Source of the DNA: Sporosarcina sp. FSL K6-1522
GTDB lineage: Bacteria > Bacillota > Bacilli > Bacillales_A > Planococcaceae
Direction: 5' to 3'
NCBI RefSeq assembly: GCF_038622445.1
Contig: NZ_CP152019.1
Location: forward strand, 3,632,501-3,696,500
DNA: 64,000 nt
Shown in pieces: positions 18,854 through 28,348 of this stretch. Below the pieces are notes generated by a model. That model had not been told where the DNA came from. It was given only the letters and a program-made list of their open reading frames with translations, and did not search any database. The translations under genes were made by a program, and so were the position numbers. Numbering within the stretch: position 1 is the first letter of the stretch; each line of letters opens with the position of its first letter.

Positions 18854-18900
18854 ATTATTTCCTCCCCTAAATCAAGTTAGTCTTTTTCTTTACTATCTCT

Positions 18901-18929
18901 ACTATACTCCTTTCTCCCAAAATACTCAA
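18901..18929 (-). promoter_or_regulatory. Sigma-A promoter of recA
   Basis: TTGAGT (18924-18929), a 17-base spacer and TATAGT (18901-18906) on the minus strand lie 48 bases before the recA start. Confidence 0.7.
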
Positions 18930-18937
18930 TCAAAAAG

Positions 18938-18951
18938 CGAACGCTCATTCG
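18938..18951 (-). promoter_or_regulatory. LexA (SOS) box upstream of recA
   Basis: CGAACGCTCATTCG differs at one base from the Gram-positive LexA dyad CGAAC-N4-GTTCG. It sits just upstream of the -35 element, consistent with damage-inducible expression. Confidence 0.75.
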
Positions 18952-19021
18952 TTTTATTTTCACAAATATAAAATATAACTGAGAAAGCGGTTTAAATTCG
19001 AATTTTAAATGAGAAAGAAGA

Positions 19022-19038
19022 CCAAAATTTAATTTTGG
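19022..19038 (-). terminator. Weak hairpin at the cinA stop codon
   Basis: CCAAAA and TTTTGG form a short stem that overlaps the stop codon. A poor U-tract suggests partial termination with read-through to recA. Confidence 0.35.
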
Positions 19039-20282
19039 CCCTCTTTTTTACGAAGGTGCTTGATGAGATAATACAATGCAAATCGAGCAGCTCGAAGACG
19101 ATTCGCATTCCGTGAGCTCGATAAAACCAATTTATACGTTTCCGGTTCCGCATCTACGGAGGCAATCCCTATCCAAACCGTTCCCGACGGCTTGCCATCA
19201 TGCGGGTCGGGACCTGCTGCCCCTGTCAAACCGACGCCAATATCTGCGCCAAACTTCCGTTTAACATTCACAGCAAGCGCTGCCGCACATTGTGCACTCA
19301 CGACGCCATACTCGGCTAATAAGGCCGCATCGATGCCTAACTGCTCCGTCTTCACATCGTTGTTATACACCACTACGCCACCTTCGAGCGAGGCGCTAAT
19401 GCCCGGCTCTCCCGCTAACTCAGCCATGAAAAGACCCGCCGTTAAACTTTCCGCAGCCGCCAGCGTCCAACCATTTCGACCTAATAGCTCCGCTACCTTT
19501 GACGATAATGTATCGTCATCTATGCCGTAAATATAATCCCCAACAATCGAACGAATCTCTTCTTCTACAGGCTCAATCCATGCAAGTGCCTCATCGGCTG
19601 TCTGTGCTTTTGCAGTTAAACGTAACGTCACCGCATCTGGGCTAGCAAGCGGAGCGACGGTCGGATTCGTCTGCTTTTCCAAAATCGCCTGAATCCGATC
19701 TTCGAGCTCTGCTTCGCCAATTCCATAAAACTTTAACACACGTGAGGTAATCACTTCATGTTTCCCCGTTAAGCCGAGCAAATAAGGAATCGCTTCGTCG
19801 GCAAACATCGGCTCCATTTCATGCGGTGGCCCTGGCAATAAAATATAATGGATGCCTTCTTTTTCAACAGCCATCCCAGGTGCCATACCTTTGCGATTTG
19901 CCAGCACTGTCGCACCTTCCAGCACAAGTGCTTGCTTTTTATTATTGTCAGTCATGGTACGCCCAACACGTTCAAAATAGCTTTGAATATACCGCAGCGC
20001 TTCATCATCACTCACTAGCGCACAGCCCACATGCTTCGCAATTGTTTCTTTCGTCATATCATCTTTTGTCGGCCCAAGCCCCCCCGTAAAGATGAGTACA
20101 TCCGCACGTTTAGCCGCAATGTCAATAACGTCCTCTAAACGATTTGAATTATCACCGACCACCGTCTGGTAATGCACATCAACGCCGATTTCAGCCAATC
20201 TCGATGAAATGAATTTCGCATTCGTATTCATAATTTGTCCAAGCAACAGCTCTGAACCAACCGCAATAATTTCAGCCCTCAT
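19029..20282 (-). CDS. cinA: CinA, competence/damage-inducible protein
   Basis: This 417-residue two-domain protein has an N-terminal MoCF-like COG1058 domain (AEIIAVGSELLLGQIMNTNAKFIS, FTGGLGPTKDDMTKE) that acts as an ADP-ribose pyrophosphatase in characterised members. Its C-terminal PncC-type NMN deamidase domain contains AAESLTAGLF, GGVVVYNN and GLTGAAGPDPHDGKPSGTVWIG. It lies directly upstream of recA, the arrangement conserved in many Gram-positives where the two can be co-induced in competence. Confidence 0.96.
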   Translation of the reverse strand: MRAEIIAVGSELLLGQIMNTNAKFISSRLAEIGVDVHYQTVVGDNSNRLEDVIDIAAKRADVLIFTGGLGPTKDDMTKETIAKHVGCALVSDDEALRYIQSYFERVGRTMTDNNKKQALVLEGATVLANRKGMAPGMAVEKEGIHYILLPGPPHEMEPMFADEAIPYLLGLTGKHEVITSRVLKFYGIGEAELEDRIQAILEKQTNPTVAPLASPDAVTLRLTAKAQTADEALAWIEPVEEEIRSIVGDYIYGIDDDTLSSKVAELLGRNGWTLAAAESLTAGLFMAELAGEPGISASLEGGVVVYNNDVKTEQLGIDAALLAEYGVVSAQCAAALAVNVKRKFGADIGVGLTGAAGPDPHDGKPSGTVWIGIASVDAEPETYKLVLSSSRNANRLRAARFALYYLIKHLRKKEGQN

Positions 20283-20296
20283 GAATGACTTCCCCC

Positions 20297-20875
20297 TTAC
20301 ATGGAATCCAACAGTATACGTCTATTTTTGTAAAAATAATCAAAACCAGACCAAATCGTAAAGACCAATGCCACATACAACATGATCATACCGAATGGTA
20401 CGCCAATGGATTCAAAGAAGATGTTATTTAACAACAGTGAGATAATCGCCAGTATTTGCGCAACGGTTTTAATTTTCCCTAACTGGTTGGCTGCTACAAC
20501 TTCCCCACCGCCTGCCAATAGCAATCGTAAACCTGTCACCGCAAACTCACGGCTAATAATAATAATAATAATCCACGCTGGTGCCGTCCCCAATTCAACA
20601 AGAATGATGAAAGCCGCAGAAACGAGTAACTTATCAGCAAGCGGATCTAAAAATTTCCCCATATTGGTCACAAGCTCATATTTCCTCGCAATATAGCCAT
20701 CGAGCCAATCCGTAATGGAAGCAATAATAAAAATAAGTCCGCCAATGAAATGGCCTGTTTGTATCGTTGTCCCCGCGATTACCACATGACCTAAGCCAAA
20801 ATCAACGAGCATGAAAACCATAAACACTGGAATGAGTAAAACGCGTGAAACCGTAATCTTATTTGGCAAATTCAT
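20297..20875 (-). CDS. pgsA: CDP-diacylglycerol-glycerol-3-phosphate 3-phosphatidyltransferase
   Basis: PgsA makes phosphatidylglycerophosphate from CDP-diacylglycerol and glycerol-3-phosphate at the cytoplasmic membrane, the first committed step to phosphatidylglycerol and cardiolipin. The CDP-alcohol phosphotransferase signature DWLDGYIARKYELVTNMG followed by KFLDPLADK is intact. Several membrane helices are predicted. I chose the ATG at 20875 (MNLPNKITVSR), which has AGAGG six bases upstream, over a TTG seven codons earlier. It lies between rodZ and cinA. Confidence 0.96.
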   Translation of the reverse strand: MNLPNKITVSRVLLIPVFMVFMLVDFGLGHVVIAGTTIQTGHFIGGLIFIIASITDWLDGYIARKYELVTNMGKFLDPLADKLLVSAAFIILVELGTAPAWIIIIIISREFAVTGLRLLLAGGGEVVAANQLGKIKTVAQILAIISLLLNNIFFESIGVPFGMIMLYVALVFTIWSGFDYFYKNRRILLDSM

Positions 20876-20900
20876 AACAAACCTCTGTCCTTTCAAAGAA

Positions 20901-20927
20901 AATAGTCATCTTTAATAGATGACTATT
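20901..20927 (-). terminator. Intercistronic hairpin between rodZ and pgsA
   Basis: AATAGTCATCT and AGATGACTATT form a perfect stem with a 5-base loop that includes the rodZ stop codon. The U-tract is poor, so it may tune or stabilise the mRNA rather than end it. Confidence 0.55.
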
Positions 20928-21834
20928 GCTCTTTTTGGTATTCAATAACAATATTTTGTGTAATGCGATCTGTCGCATATTTCAGCAACTCGCCATTTAC
21001 GTAAATCTCAGTAGACGCAGTACGCCCTACGCGAATTCGAACAGACTCCGTATCCGAAACATCCAGTTCGACTTTCTCACCTGCTGTCATCACACGAGCA
21101 CCGCCCGACATGCGTTCCACTCTTGCACTGTCCGTTACGCCAATCCATGAATCAGCAGACGTACGAATTTCCAATTGAATCGTTTCGGCACCTGTTAGTG
21201 TATACGTTGACGTTTCACCGTTCATACTTTGATGAGCTAACGTCTGTTCCACTTTATCTGGCTCAGATTCTGCATCTGGCTCGTCTTTGTTGTCATCGTC
21301 TGTCGCAGCACCTTGCTCTTTATCCGCATCCGATTCTTTTGCATCTTCACTCGGCTTAGTAGACGGTTCTACAGGCTGCTTGTCCATCGTAATGGGTTTT
21401 TCTGTCCCGATATTATCTGTAACGGGCTTTTTAGACGACGTTGACTGTACAAGTACCCAGACAACGACAATAATGACGATGATAAATAGTGCCACAATGA
21501 TCTTGGGCATCACTTCATTTAACTTGTTACTACTTTTCAAGCCTCTTTTCCGTGTCATTTGCGGCGAAGCAGGCTGCACCTTGTCCTCTTCCAGTTTTTC
21601 CGCCGAAGACGTATCTTTATACAACGCCAACATCTCATCCGGTTCGACTCCTACTGCCTCTGCATATTGCTTGATAAATGCACGGACATAGAACGAACCT
21701 GGCATCATACTATAATCTTCTTTTTCAATACCGGAAAGGTACCGTTTTTGTATCTTTGTTATCGACTGTAAATCATCCAATGTGAATCCTTTAGCTGTTC
21801 TCGCCTGCTTGAGACGATCACCTAATCCGGTCAC
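20923..21834 (-). CDS. rodZ: RodZ (YmfM), cell-shape cytoskeletal protein
   Basis: RodZ bridges MreB filaments and the membrane-embedded elongation machinery. Residues 1-70 are an Xre-type HTH (LGDRLKQARTAKGFTLDDLQSITKIQKRYLSGIE). An acidic/Lys linker leads to one membrane helix near residues 108-132 (IIVALFIIVIIVVVWVLVQS), then a low-complexity extracytoplasmic stretch and a C-terminal DUF4115 beta domain. The 303-residue length is normal. It sits directly upstream of pgsA as in B. subtilis. Confidence 0.93.
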   Translation of the reverse strand: MTGLGDRLKQARTAKGFTLDDLQSITKIQKRYLSGIEKEDYSMMPGSFYVRAFIKQYAEAVGVEPDEMLALYKDTSSAEKLEEDKVQPASPQMTRKRGLKSSNKLNEVMPKIIVALFIIVIIVVVWVLVQSTSSKKPVTDNIGTEKPITMDKQPVEPSTKPSEDAKESDADKEQGAATDDDNKDEPDAESEPDKVEQTLAHQSMNGETSTYTLTGAETIQLEIRTSADSWIGVTDSARVERMSGGARVMTAGEKVELDVSDTESVRIRVGRTASTEIYVNGELLKYATDRITQNIVIEYQKEQ

Positions 21835-21850
21835 TCAAAACACCTGCCTA

Positions 21851-22648
21851 TCAGAAGTTAAATAAGCCCGATCCACCCATGGTCCCTGGATTGGACATCA
21901 TATGGTTTTTCTCCATGATTTCATATGTAATCTCTTGATCTGGATCGGTCCGTAATTCAATAATGTAATCAAAATCCTCAATGTCGTACTCAGAATGTTG
22001 GACAAACATATCTGGGTGCTCTACTACTTTGATGGTCGGCATCCGCATCATCTCCCGAACGAGTTGCATATGTCTCTCATCCTCTGCCCGACGCGTCACA
22101 ATCCCATCTAGAATGAAAATATTATCCGAAGAAAACTCATCGCCCATCAACGTATTTCTGACGGTCTGTTTAATCATCGTGGATGACAAGAATATCCATT
22201 TCTTATTCGCACAAACACTGGCCGCAACGACTGACTCCGTCTTACCAACACGCGGCATTCCACGAACCCCTATCAGCTTATGTCCATCTTGTTTGAAAAT
22301 CTCCGCCATAAAATCCACGAGAACTCCGAGTTCACTGCGAAGAAAGCGGAATGTCTTACGCTCATCCACATCACGCTGAATATAACGCCCGTGCCGCACT
22401 GCCAAAATATCCCTCAACTTGGGTTCACGAATTTTCTTCACTTGAATGGTGTCCATTGTGGAAGCAATTTGTGCAAAACGCTCAATCTGATCATCATTGT
22501 CAGCACGTAATAACATCCCTCGACGCCCACCATCTACACCATTGATGGTGACAATATTCACGCGTAACATTCCAAGCAATGAAGAAATATCACCTAGAAG
22601 ACCAGGACGGTTTACTTGCACCTCGTATTCAAGATACCATTCACCCAT
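21851..22648 (-). CDS. ymfK: YmfK-family protein (DUF3388)
   Basis: This 265-residue protein is conserved in Bacillales at this position and has no settled function. The N-terminal 70 residues look like an ACT-type ligand-binding fold (YEVQVNRPGLLGDISSLLGMLRVNIVTINGV). The middle contains GVRGMPRVGKTESVVAASVCANKKW, a P-loop-like segment, and ends in DYIIELRTDPDQEI. I chose the ATG at 22648 (MGEWYLEYEV), with AAAGGGG upstream; the frame runs 15 codons further. The small ymfJ gene that normally lies next to it is missing here. Confidence 0.88.
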   Translation of the reverse strand: MGEWYLEYEVQVNRPGLLGDISSLLGMLRVNIVTINGVDGGRRGMLLRADNDDQIERFAQIASTMDTIQVKKIREPKLRDILAVRHGRYIQRDVDERKTFRFLRSELGVLVDFMAEIFKQDGHKLIGVRGMPRVGKTESVVAASVCANKKWIFLSSTMIKQTVRNTLMGDEFSSDNIFILDGIVTRRAEDERHMQLVREMMRMPTIKVVEHPDMFVQHSEYDIEDFDYIIELRTDPDQEITYEIMEKNHMMSNPGTMGGSGLFNF

Positions 22649-22851
22649 CGGACACACCCCTTTGTCTTTTTCACAGTTTTCACCTTGCATCACCGCAACT
22701 ATTTTCTGGGAACGAATACTTTTTCATCAGATTTTAAACATTCCTTTATATAAGACGCACCAAAAGCAATATAGTTCTATAATAGCGGATTCAACACATG
22801 AAGAAAAGGAAAAAAGAAAAGGAAACACTAGTGCTCTTTCAGTTTTTCAAC

Positions 22852-23583
22852 TTAAATCGACCAGCCACCATTAATATTCATAATTTCACCTGTCATATAA
22901 TCCGCCTTGCCATTCATTAAAAAATCAACAGCTTCAGCGATATGTATCGGTGTCCCCGTCTGCATCAGTGGAATCTCGTCAATAACCATCTGCCGCTCTT
23001 CAGGTGAAAATGCTTCATTCATACGCGTATCGATCCAACCTGGTGCAATCGCATTCACACGTGTGCCCGAAAAAGCGGCTTCTTTTGCATACGCTTTAAC
23101 GAACGCATGTTGGGCCCCTTTTACAGCCGAATACATCACTTCTCCTGCTGCTCCCGTATTTCCCCAAATGGAACCAATGAACACCACATACGATTTATCC
23201 ACACGGCGTAATTGAGAGGACACCAAACTAATAAAGCGTACCGGATTTTGCACATGTACTTTCCATAATGCGTCCATCTCCACTGCTGTCGTTTCGGTCA
23301 ACAGCTTGACGACAGATTGCCCATTCGCCACAACAATCGCTGCCACATGCTTCACTTGTTTCGCCAGTTCGTCCGCGCCATCGATCTTCGTAAAATCAGC
23401 TTGTACCGCTTGGAAATCTGATTGGGGGAACATTTCAGTTAGTTCTGCTTGCAAATGGGCTACTCGCTCCTGATTGCTATGAAAATGAAGGTACAATGAC
23501 CAGCCAGAAGCGGCGAGGCTGCGACAAATCGCCTCACCGATTCCACCTGATGCACCAAGCACAACGCAGTAATGCCGTTCCAT
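22852..23583 (-). CDS. ymfI: Short-chain dehydrogenase YmfI
   Basis: This 243-residue NAD(P)-dependent SDR oxidoreductase is similar to 3-oxoacyl-ACP reductases. The cofactor motif is VLGASGGIGEAIC near residue 8, the catalytic set is Ser in FIGSIWG and Tyr-x3-Lys in YSAVKG, and IAPGWIDTRMNE follows. Its substrate is not known. It follows ymfH with a one-base overlap, as in B. subtilis. Confidence 0.9.
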   Translation of the reverse strand: MERHYCVVLGASGGIGEAICRSLAASGWSLYLHFHSNQERVAHLQAELTEMFPQSDFQAVQADFTKIDGADELAKQVKHVAAIVVANGQSVVKLLTETTAVEMDALWKVHVQNPVRFISLVSSQLRRVDKSYVVFIGSIWGNTGAAGEVMYSAVKGAQHAFVKAYAKEAAFSGTRVNAIAPGWIDTRMNEAFSPEERQMVIDEIPLMQTGTPIHIAEAVDFLMNGKADYMTGEIMNINGGWSI

Positions 23584-24881
23584 TATTGTGCTTTTTCTGC
23601 CGGCACAACCGTATACGTTGTATGCCCGCTTTCATCCGCAAATGTTTGGAAAGCAGCTTGTAAATCTTTTACTGTTAATTGTTCCAGCGTAGGGACAGCG
23701 TCAAAAAGGTTCATATCGTTAAATGTATAACGTGTAAACTGGTTGGCGATAAATTCCGGAGAATTCAACGAACGCATGAATTGGCCAATTTTCTTTTTGC
23801 GCATCCGATCTAGCTCCTGATCCGTAATCGGCCAAGCTGTTTTCGCATCACGTATCGTTTGGCGAATCGCTGCTTCTAATGCTGCTGGTTGCTCCGTATC
23901 TGACCCTACCATTGCAAAGCCAAAGCCGTTTTCCATTGTGAAGTCATACGAAAATGACTCATCAATAAGCCCTTCATCATAAGCCTTCGTAAAGAATGGA
24001 GACGTTCTGCCAAACAAGCTATCCAGAACAAGCCCTGAAGACAGCTCTTGGATGAGCATCTCTGTTCCTGACACGTCCGTCTTATTGCACTTCATGCCCA
24101 TATTGAATTTCGGCTTCGTAATATCCATCGCCAACTCGCGCTTACTCATGACAGCCGTATCTGCTTCCTGCGGGAAATTACGTACAATAGTTGCAGGCTC
24201 TTTAAAGGTTTTCGCATCCTGATTCTTTTTAATGAACGCCATCATTTCAGCCGGATCGACTGCCCCGACAACGAACAACACCATATTGGACGGATGGTAA
24301 AACGTTTCGTAGCATTCATACAAGTGCTCGGCCGTAATATCCTGAATCGATTCAACCGTTCCAGCAATGTCAATTTTCACAGGATGCTCGTGAAATAAAT
24401 TCTCAATCGTCCCGAAATAGAGCCGCCAATCAGGTTGGTCATCATACATCGTTATTTCCTGGGCAATAATGCCCTTTTCCTTATCAACGGTCTTTTCCGT
24501 GAAATACGGCTCCTGTACAAAGTCCAGCAGTATTTCCGTATTGTCATACAGCTTATCTGTTGCGGAAAATAAATACGCTGTTCGTGTGAAAGATGTGAAG
24601 GCATTGGCAGATGCACCGTACACGCTAAACTTTTGGAACACATCGCCATCTTCTTTTTCAAATAATTTATGTTCTAAGAAATGGGCGATGCCATCTGGCA
24701 CAGTGACCGCTTCCGTCTTCCCACGTGGAATAAATGTCCGATCAACCGAACCGTATTTCGTCGTAAACGTCACAAACGTTTTGGAAAAGCCACGTTTCGG
24801 TAAAATATAGACATCTAAACCATTGGAAAGTGTTTCATTATATAACGTTTCTTGTAAGTTTTCAAATTGAATTTTCTTCAT
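23583..24881 (-). CDS. ymfH: M16-family zinc peptidase YmfH
   Basis: This 432-residue pitrilysin-family protein retains the inverted zinc motif HxxEH as HFLEH in DGIAHFLEHKLFEKEDG near residue 66, with a downstream Glu in the family position. It is probably the catalytic partner of the adjacent YmfF, which has lost this motif. In B. subtilis the ymfF-ymfH pair is linked to processing of a small secreted peptide. There is no signal peptide, so it acts in the cytoplasm. Confidence 0.92.
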   Translation of the reverse strand: MKKIQFENLQETLYNETLSNGLDVYILPKRGFSKTFVTFTTKYGSVDRTFIPRGKTEAVTVPDGIAHFLEHKLFEKEDGDVFQKFSVYGASANAFTSFTRTAYLFSATDKLYDNTEILLDFVQEPYFTEKTVDKEKGIIAQEITMYDDQPDWRLYFGTIENLFHEHPVKIDIAGTVESIQDITAEHLYECYETFYHPSNMVLFVVGAVDPAEMMAFIKKNQDAKTFKEPATIVRNFPQEADTAVMSKRELAMDITKPKFNMGMKCNKTDVSGTEMLIQELSSGLVLDSLFGRTSPFFTKAYDEGLIDESFSYDFTMENGFGFAMVGSDTEQPAALEAAIRQTIRDAKTAWPITDQELDRMRKKKIGQFMRSLNSPEFIANQFTRYTFNDMNLFDAVPTLEQLTVKDLQAAFQTFADESGHTTYTVVPAEKAQ

Positions 24882-24882
24882 A

Positions 24883-26151
24883 TTAGATGGCCTCCTTCCC
24901 AGATAGCAAGTACACGACTTCTAATGTAATACTAGCAGCCATCTGCTTCACATCTTCTTTTGTTACTAATTCCCAGTTCGCAATAATTTTTTCTGCGGTA
25001 AACTGCTCATCAAGCTCTTTAAATTGATCGAATACTTCAATCTGCCCTCGCGCTGAATCAAAAGCACTTTTAATGCCATTGGCAAGCAATGCTTTCGTTT
25101 GTTCGAGCTCAAGGTCCGTAATATCACCTTGTTGAAGCGCCTGTAACTGTTCTTTAATGAGTTTGATCGCCTTCTCATCAAGCTCCGCATCAATCCCCGC
25201 CATGACATAAAGCAATCCGTAGTGAGATGCATACGAGCTTGACGCATAATACGCCATACTTTCCTTTTCACGGACATTCATGAATAACTTACTATGCGCA
25301 AAACCACCAAATACTCCATTTGTCACTTGCATTTTAGCATAGTCAGGATGCCCGAACGTCACAGGTGTACTGAAGCCAAGGTGAAGTTTCCCCTGCTTCA
25401 TGTCCTGTTGTTCACGAACTGTACGTAGTTCCTTTACTTCATGGGTAATAGCAGCCTGTTGACGTGTTTGAACAGGACGTGCAGTGAACGGGAACAACGA
25501 TTTGATATGATCAATCATCGACTCTTCATCAATATCGCCTACAATGTAGATGTCGATTTCATCTTCCTGTAGCATCTTTTGGTATGTTGTATACAATTCT
25601 GCTGCCGTCAATGCTTCAACATCTGCTTCCGTTCCATAAGACGGTGTAGATGCCGCACTATTCGGTCGCAACAATTCGAGTAAACGCTTTTGCGCGTATC
25701 TCGTTTTATCATCATAAAGTGAACGGATCCGTTCTTTAACAGAACGCTTTTCGCGGTTAACGACTGTCTCGTCAAACTGCCCATCTGCCGCATTCGGTTC
25801 AAAAATCACCGTTTGAATAAGGCCCAGCACTTCGTCCAGTACGCCACCATCTGTCAAATACTCATCATTGACACATTCTGTATACAACGAAACGATATGG
25901 CGATCGCCACGTTTTGAAGCATCTGTATACAAGACCGTTCCATATAATTCGTCTAACGTATTGCGGAATTCCGTTTGTGTTCGATAACGGCCATTCGAAT
26001 CTTCCAAAACATTTGCCAATACTGCGCGATGGGCTGCTTGTTTTTCATCTAACGCAGCTTTCCATTTCACCGAGAAATTGACGGTTTTGAATTGTTCTGA
26101 CCTGCGAATATATAACGTAACGCCTTCTTGAAGCTCAACTTTTCTAAACAT
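24883..26151 (-). CDS. ymfF: M16-family peptidase-like protein YmfF (motif lost)
   Basis: This 422-residue pitrilysin-fold protein is encoded one base upstream of ymfH. The position of HxxEH is occupied by HRAVLANVLEDS, so it is most likely the non-catalytic subunit of a YmfF-YmfH heterodimer, like the alpha subunits of mitochondrial processing peptidase. A glycine-rich substrate loop (GVFGGFAHSKLFMNVREKESMAYY) and the FDSARGQIE region are conserved. Loss of the motif is observed; pairing is inferred. Confidence 0.9.
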   Translation of the reverse strand: MFRKVELQEGVTLYIRRSEQFKTVNFSVKWKAALDEKQAAHRAVLANVLEDSNGRYRTQTEFRNTLDELYGTVLYTDASKRGDRHIVSLYTECVNDEYLTDGGVLDEVLGLIQTVIFEPNAADGQFDETVVNREKRSVKERIRSLYDDKTRYAQKRLLELLRPNSAASTPSYGTEADVEALTAAELYTTYQKMLQEDEIDIYIVGDIDEESMIDHIKSLFPFTARPVQTRQQAAITHEVKELRTVREQQDMKQGKLHLGFSTPVTFGHPDYAKMQVTNGVFGGFAHSKLFMNVREKESMAYYASSSYASHYGLLYVMAGIDAELDEKAIKLIKEQLQALQQGDITDLELEQTKALLANGIKSAFDSARGQIEVFDQFKELDEQFTAEKIIANWELVTKEDVKQMAASITLEVVYLLSGKEAI

Positions 26152-26295
26152 CTAAACACCTCTGTTTTGGTTAATATGCGGAATCCTCACTTCACTATAC
26201 ATTCCGTATGATGAAGTATGCAAATATTCTTTAGGCAATACTATATCTTACGCCCTAAAACCCTGAACCATTCCGTATACATTGCCCTGAAAAAA

Positions 26296-26333
26296 AGCTG
26301 CCTGAAGTCTATTTATAGACAGTCAAGGCAGCT
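26296..26333 (-). terminator. Terminator after nupQ
   Basis: AGCTGCCT and AGGCAGCT enclose a second stem GTCTAT/ATAGAC, with a six-T run on the minus side. Confidence 0.92.
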
Positions 26334-26340
26334 CTTTCTG

Positions 26341-27300
26341 TTATCGATTTCCTTTAATATATGGCTGGCCAACTGCTTTCGGTGCATTCGCTTTTCCGAT
26401 AAACCCTGCAAGTGCAAGAATCGTTAAGACGTACGGCAAAATATGCAAATAGACAGCTGGTACATTTTCTAAAAAACTAATGCCGGAAGCACTAATTGCG
26501 AGCGCTTGTGCCAATCCGAAGAATAGTGCAGCACCCATCGCACCAATCGGATGCCATTTCCCGAAGATAAGCGCCGCAAGCGCCATGAATCCTTGCCCAT
26601 TAATCGTCGCGTGGCTAAAATCATTCGTCATCGTCTGCGAATAAATCGCCCCACCAATCCCAGCAAGTCCACCTGAAATAATGACCGCAATATAGCGGAT
26701 TTTCGTCACATTGATACCCATCGTATCGGCTGCCATTGGATGTTCCCCAACAGAACGCAAACGCAAACCAAATGGCGTTTTAAAGATGATGAACCACGTA
26801 AGGAATGCCAAGGCAATCGCTAAAAAGGATGAACCATAGACCCCTTTGAAAAACAACGGTCCGATAAACGGAATCTCATGCAAAATCGGCACGTTAAAAC
26901 GTGGAATACTGCGTTGAATGAAATCTGTCTGTCCTTTATCAAAAATCATTTTGACTGAAAACAGGGCGATTGCAATCCCAAGCATATTGATGGCAACCCC
27001 TGAAACAACCTGGTCTGCTCGGAACGAAATCGATGCTACTGCATGCATAATCGAGAAGATCGCTGCAACAACCATCGCCGCCAGTAACGCAAGCCACGGC
27101 GTCCAAGCACCGAATGTATCAGCAAAAAACAAGTTAAAGAGAATCCCTATGAATGCCCCCATCACCATTAGACCTTCCAACCCAATGTTTACAACACCTG
27201 AACGCTCGGAAAACAAACCGCCAATCGCTGTAAAAATAAGTGGGGCAGCATATGAAATCGTTAGGGGGATGATGAAGTAAAGCACTTCAAGAAATGTCAT
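26341..27300 (-). CDS. nupQ: Nucleoside ABC transporter permease (NupQ/YufQ type)
   Basis: This 319-residue permease of the BPD_transp_2 group has about nine hydrophobic segments. Family signatures include FSERSGVVNIGLEGLMVMGAF, SFRADQVVSGVAINMLG, GLRLRSVGEHPMAADTMGINV and GGLAGIGGAIYSQ. With NupP it forms the membrane channel of an importer for nucleosides (guanosine in B. subtilis NupNOPQ). It starts one base after the nupP stop and ends at a strong terminator. Confidence 0.93.
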   Translation of the reverse strand: MTFLEVLYFIIPLTISYAAPLIFTAIGGLFSERSGVVNIGLEGLMVMGAFIGILFNLFFADTFGAWTPWLALLAAMVVAAIFSIMHAVASISFRADQVVSGVAINMLGIAIALFSVKMIFDKGQTDFIQRSIPRFNVPILHEIPFIGPLFFKGVYGSSFLAIALAFLTWFIIFKTPFGLRLRSVGEHPMAADTMGINVTKIRYIAVIISGGLAGIGGAIYSQTMTNDFSHATINGQGFMALAALIFGKWHPIGAMGAALFFGLAQALAISASGISFLENVPAVYLHILPYVLTILALAGFIGKANAPKAVGQPYIKGNR

Positions 27301-27301
27301 A

Positions 27302-28348
27302 TCACTTCGCCTCCTTGTTCTTCTTCATTTTGCTCAGGAGCACACGGATGATATAACCTGAAGCCACAAAGAAAATGATGAGTGCAATGACAATTGAAAC
27401 GATTTCAATTGGAACGCCAGCTTCGTTTGGCATATTACCTGCACCGTACTTTAACGAACCAAAGAGTGACGCACCAAAAATAACGCCAAGTGGTGTATTG
27501 GCACCTAATAAGGCAACCGCAATACCGTCAAAACCAATCCCTGTAAAAGCACCGCGTGACACGATATTACCGAAAGTTCCAAGTGCTTCCATTGCGCCTG
27601 CAAGTCCAGCAAACGCACCTGAAATAACCATGGATAGCACAATATTTCTTTGAACATTCATCCCTGCATATTGCGAGGCATGTTCGTTAAACCCAACTGA
27701 CTTCAATTCGTAACCCATTTTGGTTTTGTCCAATATAAACCACATGACAGCAACCATCGCAAGCGCAATTAGTATACCGTAGTGTAACGTAGAGAAGTCC
27801 GTCAGATTGGATAGAAATTCAGAGCGCAACGATGCTGTCGCATGAATTTTCTCTGTCTTGTAGCCACCATCTGAAATCGTTTTAATCAACGCATTCACAG
27901 TATGAAGGGCGATATAGTTCATCATAATTGTCACGATAACTTCATGTACATGCAGTTTCGCTTTTAAAATCCCTGGTACTAACCCCCATAATGCTCCTGC
28001 AACTGCCGCTGCTAGAATGGCCAATGGCAAGTGAATGATTTTCGGCAACTCAACAGCCATACCGACGTAAGCCGCCGCAAACCAACCGACAATGAGTTGT
28101 CCCTCGACCCCAATATTGAAGAGCCCTGAACGGAAGGCAAACGCTACCGCAAGCCCAGCAAGTATGTACGGGCTAATTTGACGAATCGTTTCACCGATCG
28201 AATACGAGCTTCCAAAAATCCCATTCCATAGGGCGATATAACCCGCCACAGGATCATAGCCGCTAAAAATCATCACCAAGGCTCCAACAGCTAGCCCTAA
28301 AATGATTGAAATAATCGGCACTAATATATTGACAACTTTATTTGACAT
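27302..28348 (-). CDS. nupP: Nucleoside ABC transporter permease (NupP/YufP type)
   Basis: This is the second permease of the importer, about 348 residues with eight to ten membrane helices. FRSGLFNIGVEGQLIVGWFAA, HEVIVTIMMNYIAL, GYELKSVGFNEHASQYAGM and GAFAGLAGAMEALG are typical. I chose the ATG at 28348 (MSNKVVNIL), with AGGTGG eight bases upstream, rather than a GTG four codons earlier. It overlaps the nupO stop by about 11 bases, so the two are translationally coupled. Confidence 0.92.
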   Translation of the reverse strand: MSNKVVNILVPIISIILGLAVGALVMIFSGYDPVAGYIALWNGIFGSSYSIGETIRQISPYILAGLAVAFAFRSGLFNIGVEGQLIVGWFAAAYVGMAVELPKIIHLPLAILAAAVAGALWGLVPGILKAKLHVHEVIVTIMMNYIALHTVNALIKTISDGGYKTEKIHATASLRSEFLSNLTDFSTLHYGILIALAMVAVMWFILDKTKMGYELKSVGFNEHASQYAGMNVQRNIVLSMVISGAFAGLAGAMEALGTFGNIVSRGAFTGIGFDGIAVALLGANTPLGVIFGASLFGSLKYGAGNMPNEAGVPIEIVSIVIALIIFFVASGYIIRVLLSKMKKNKEAK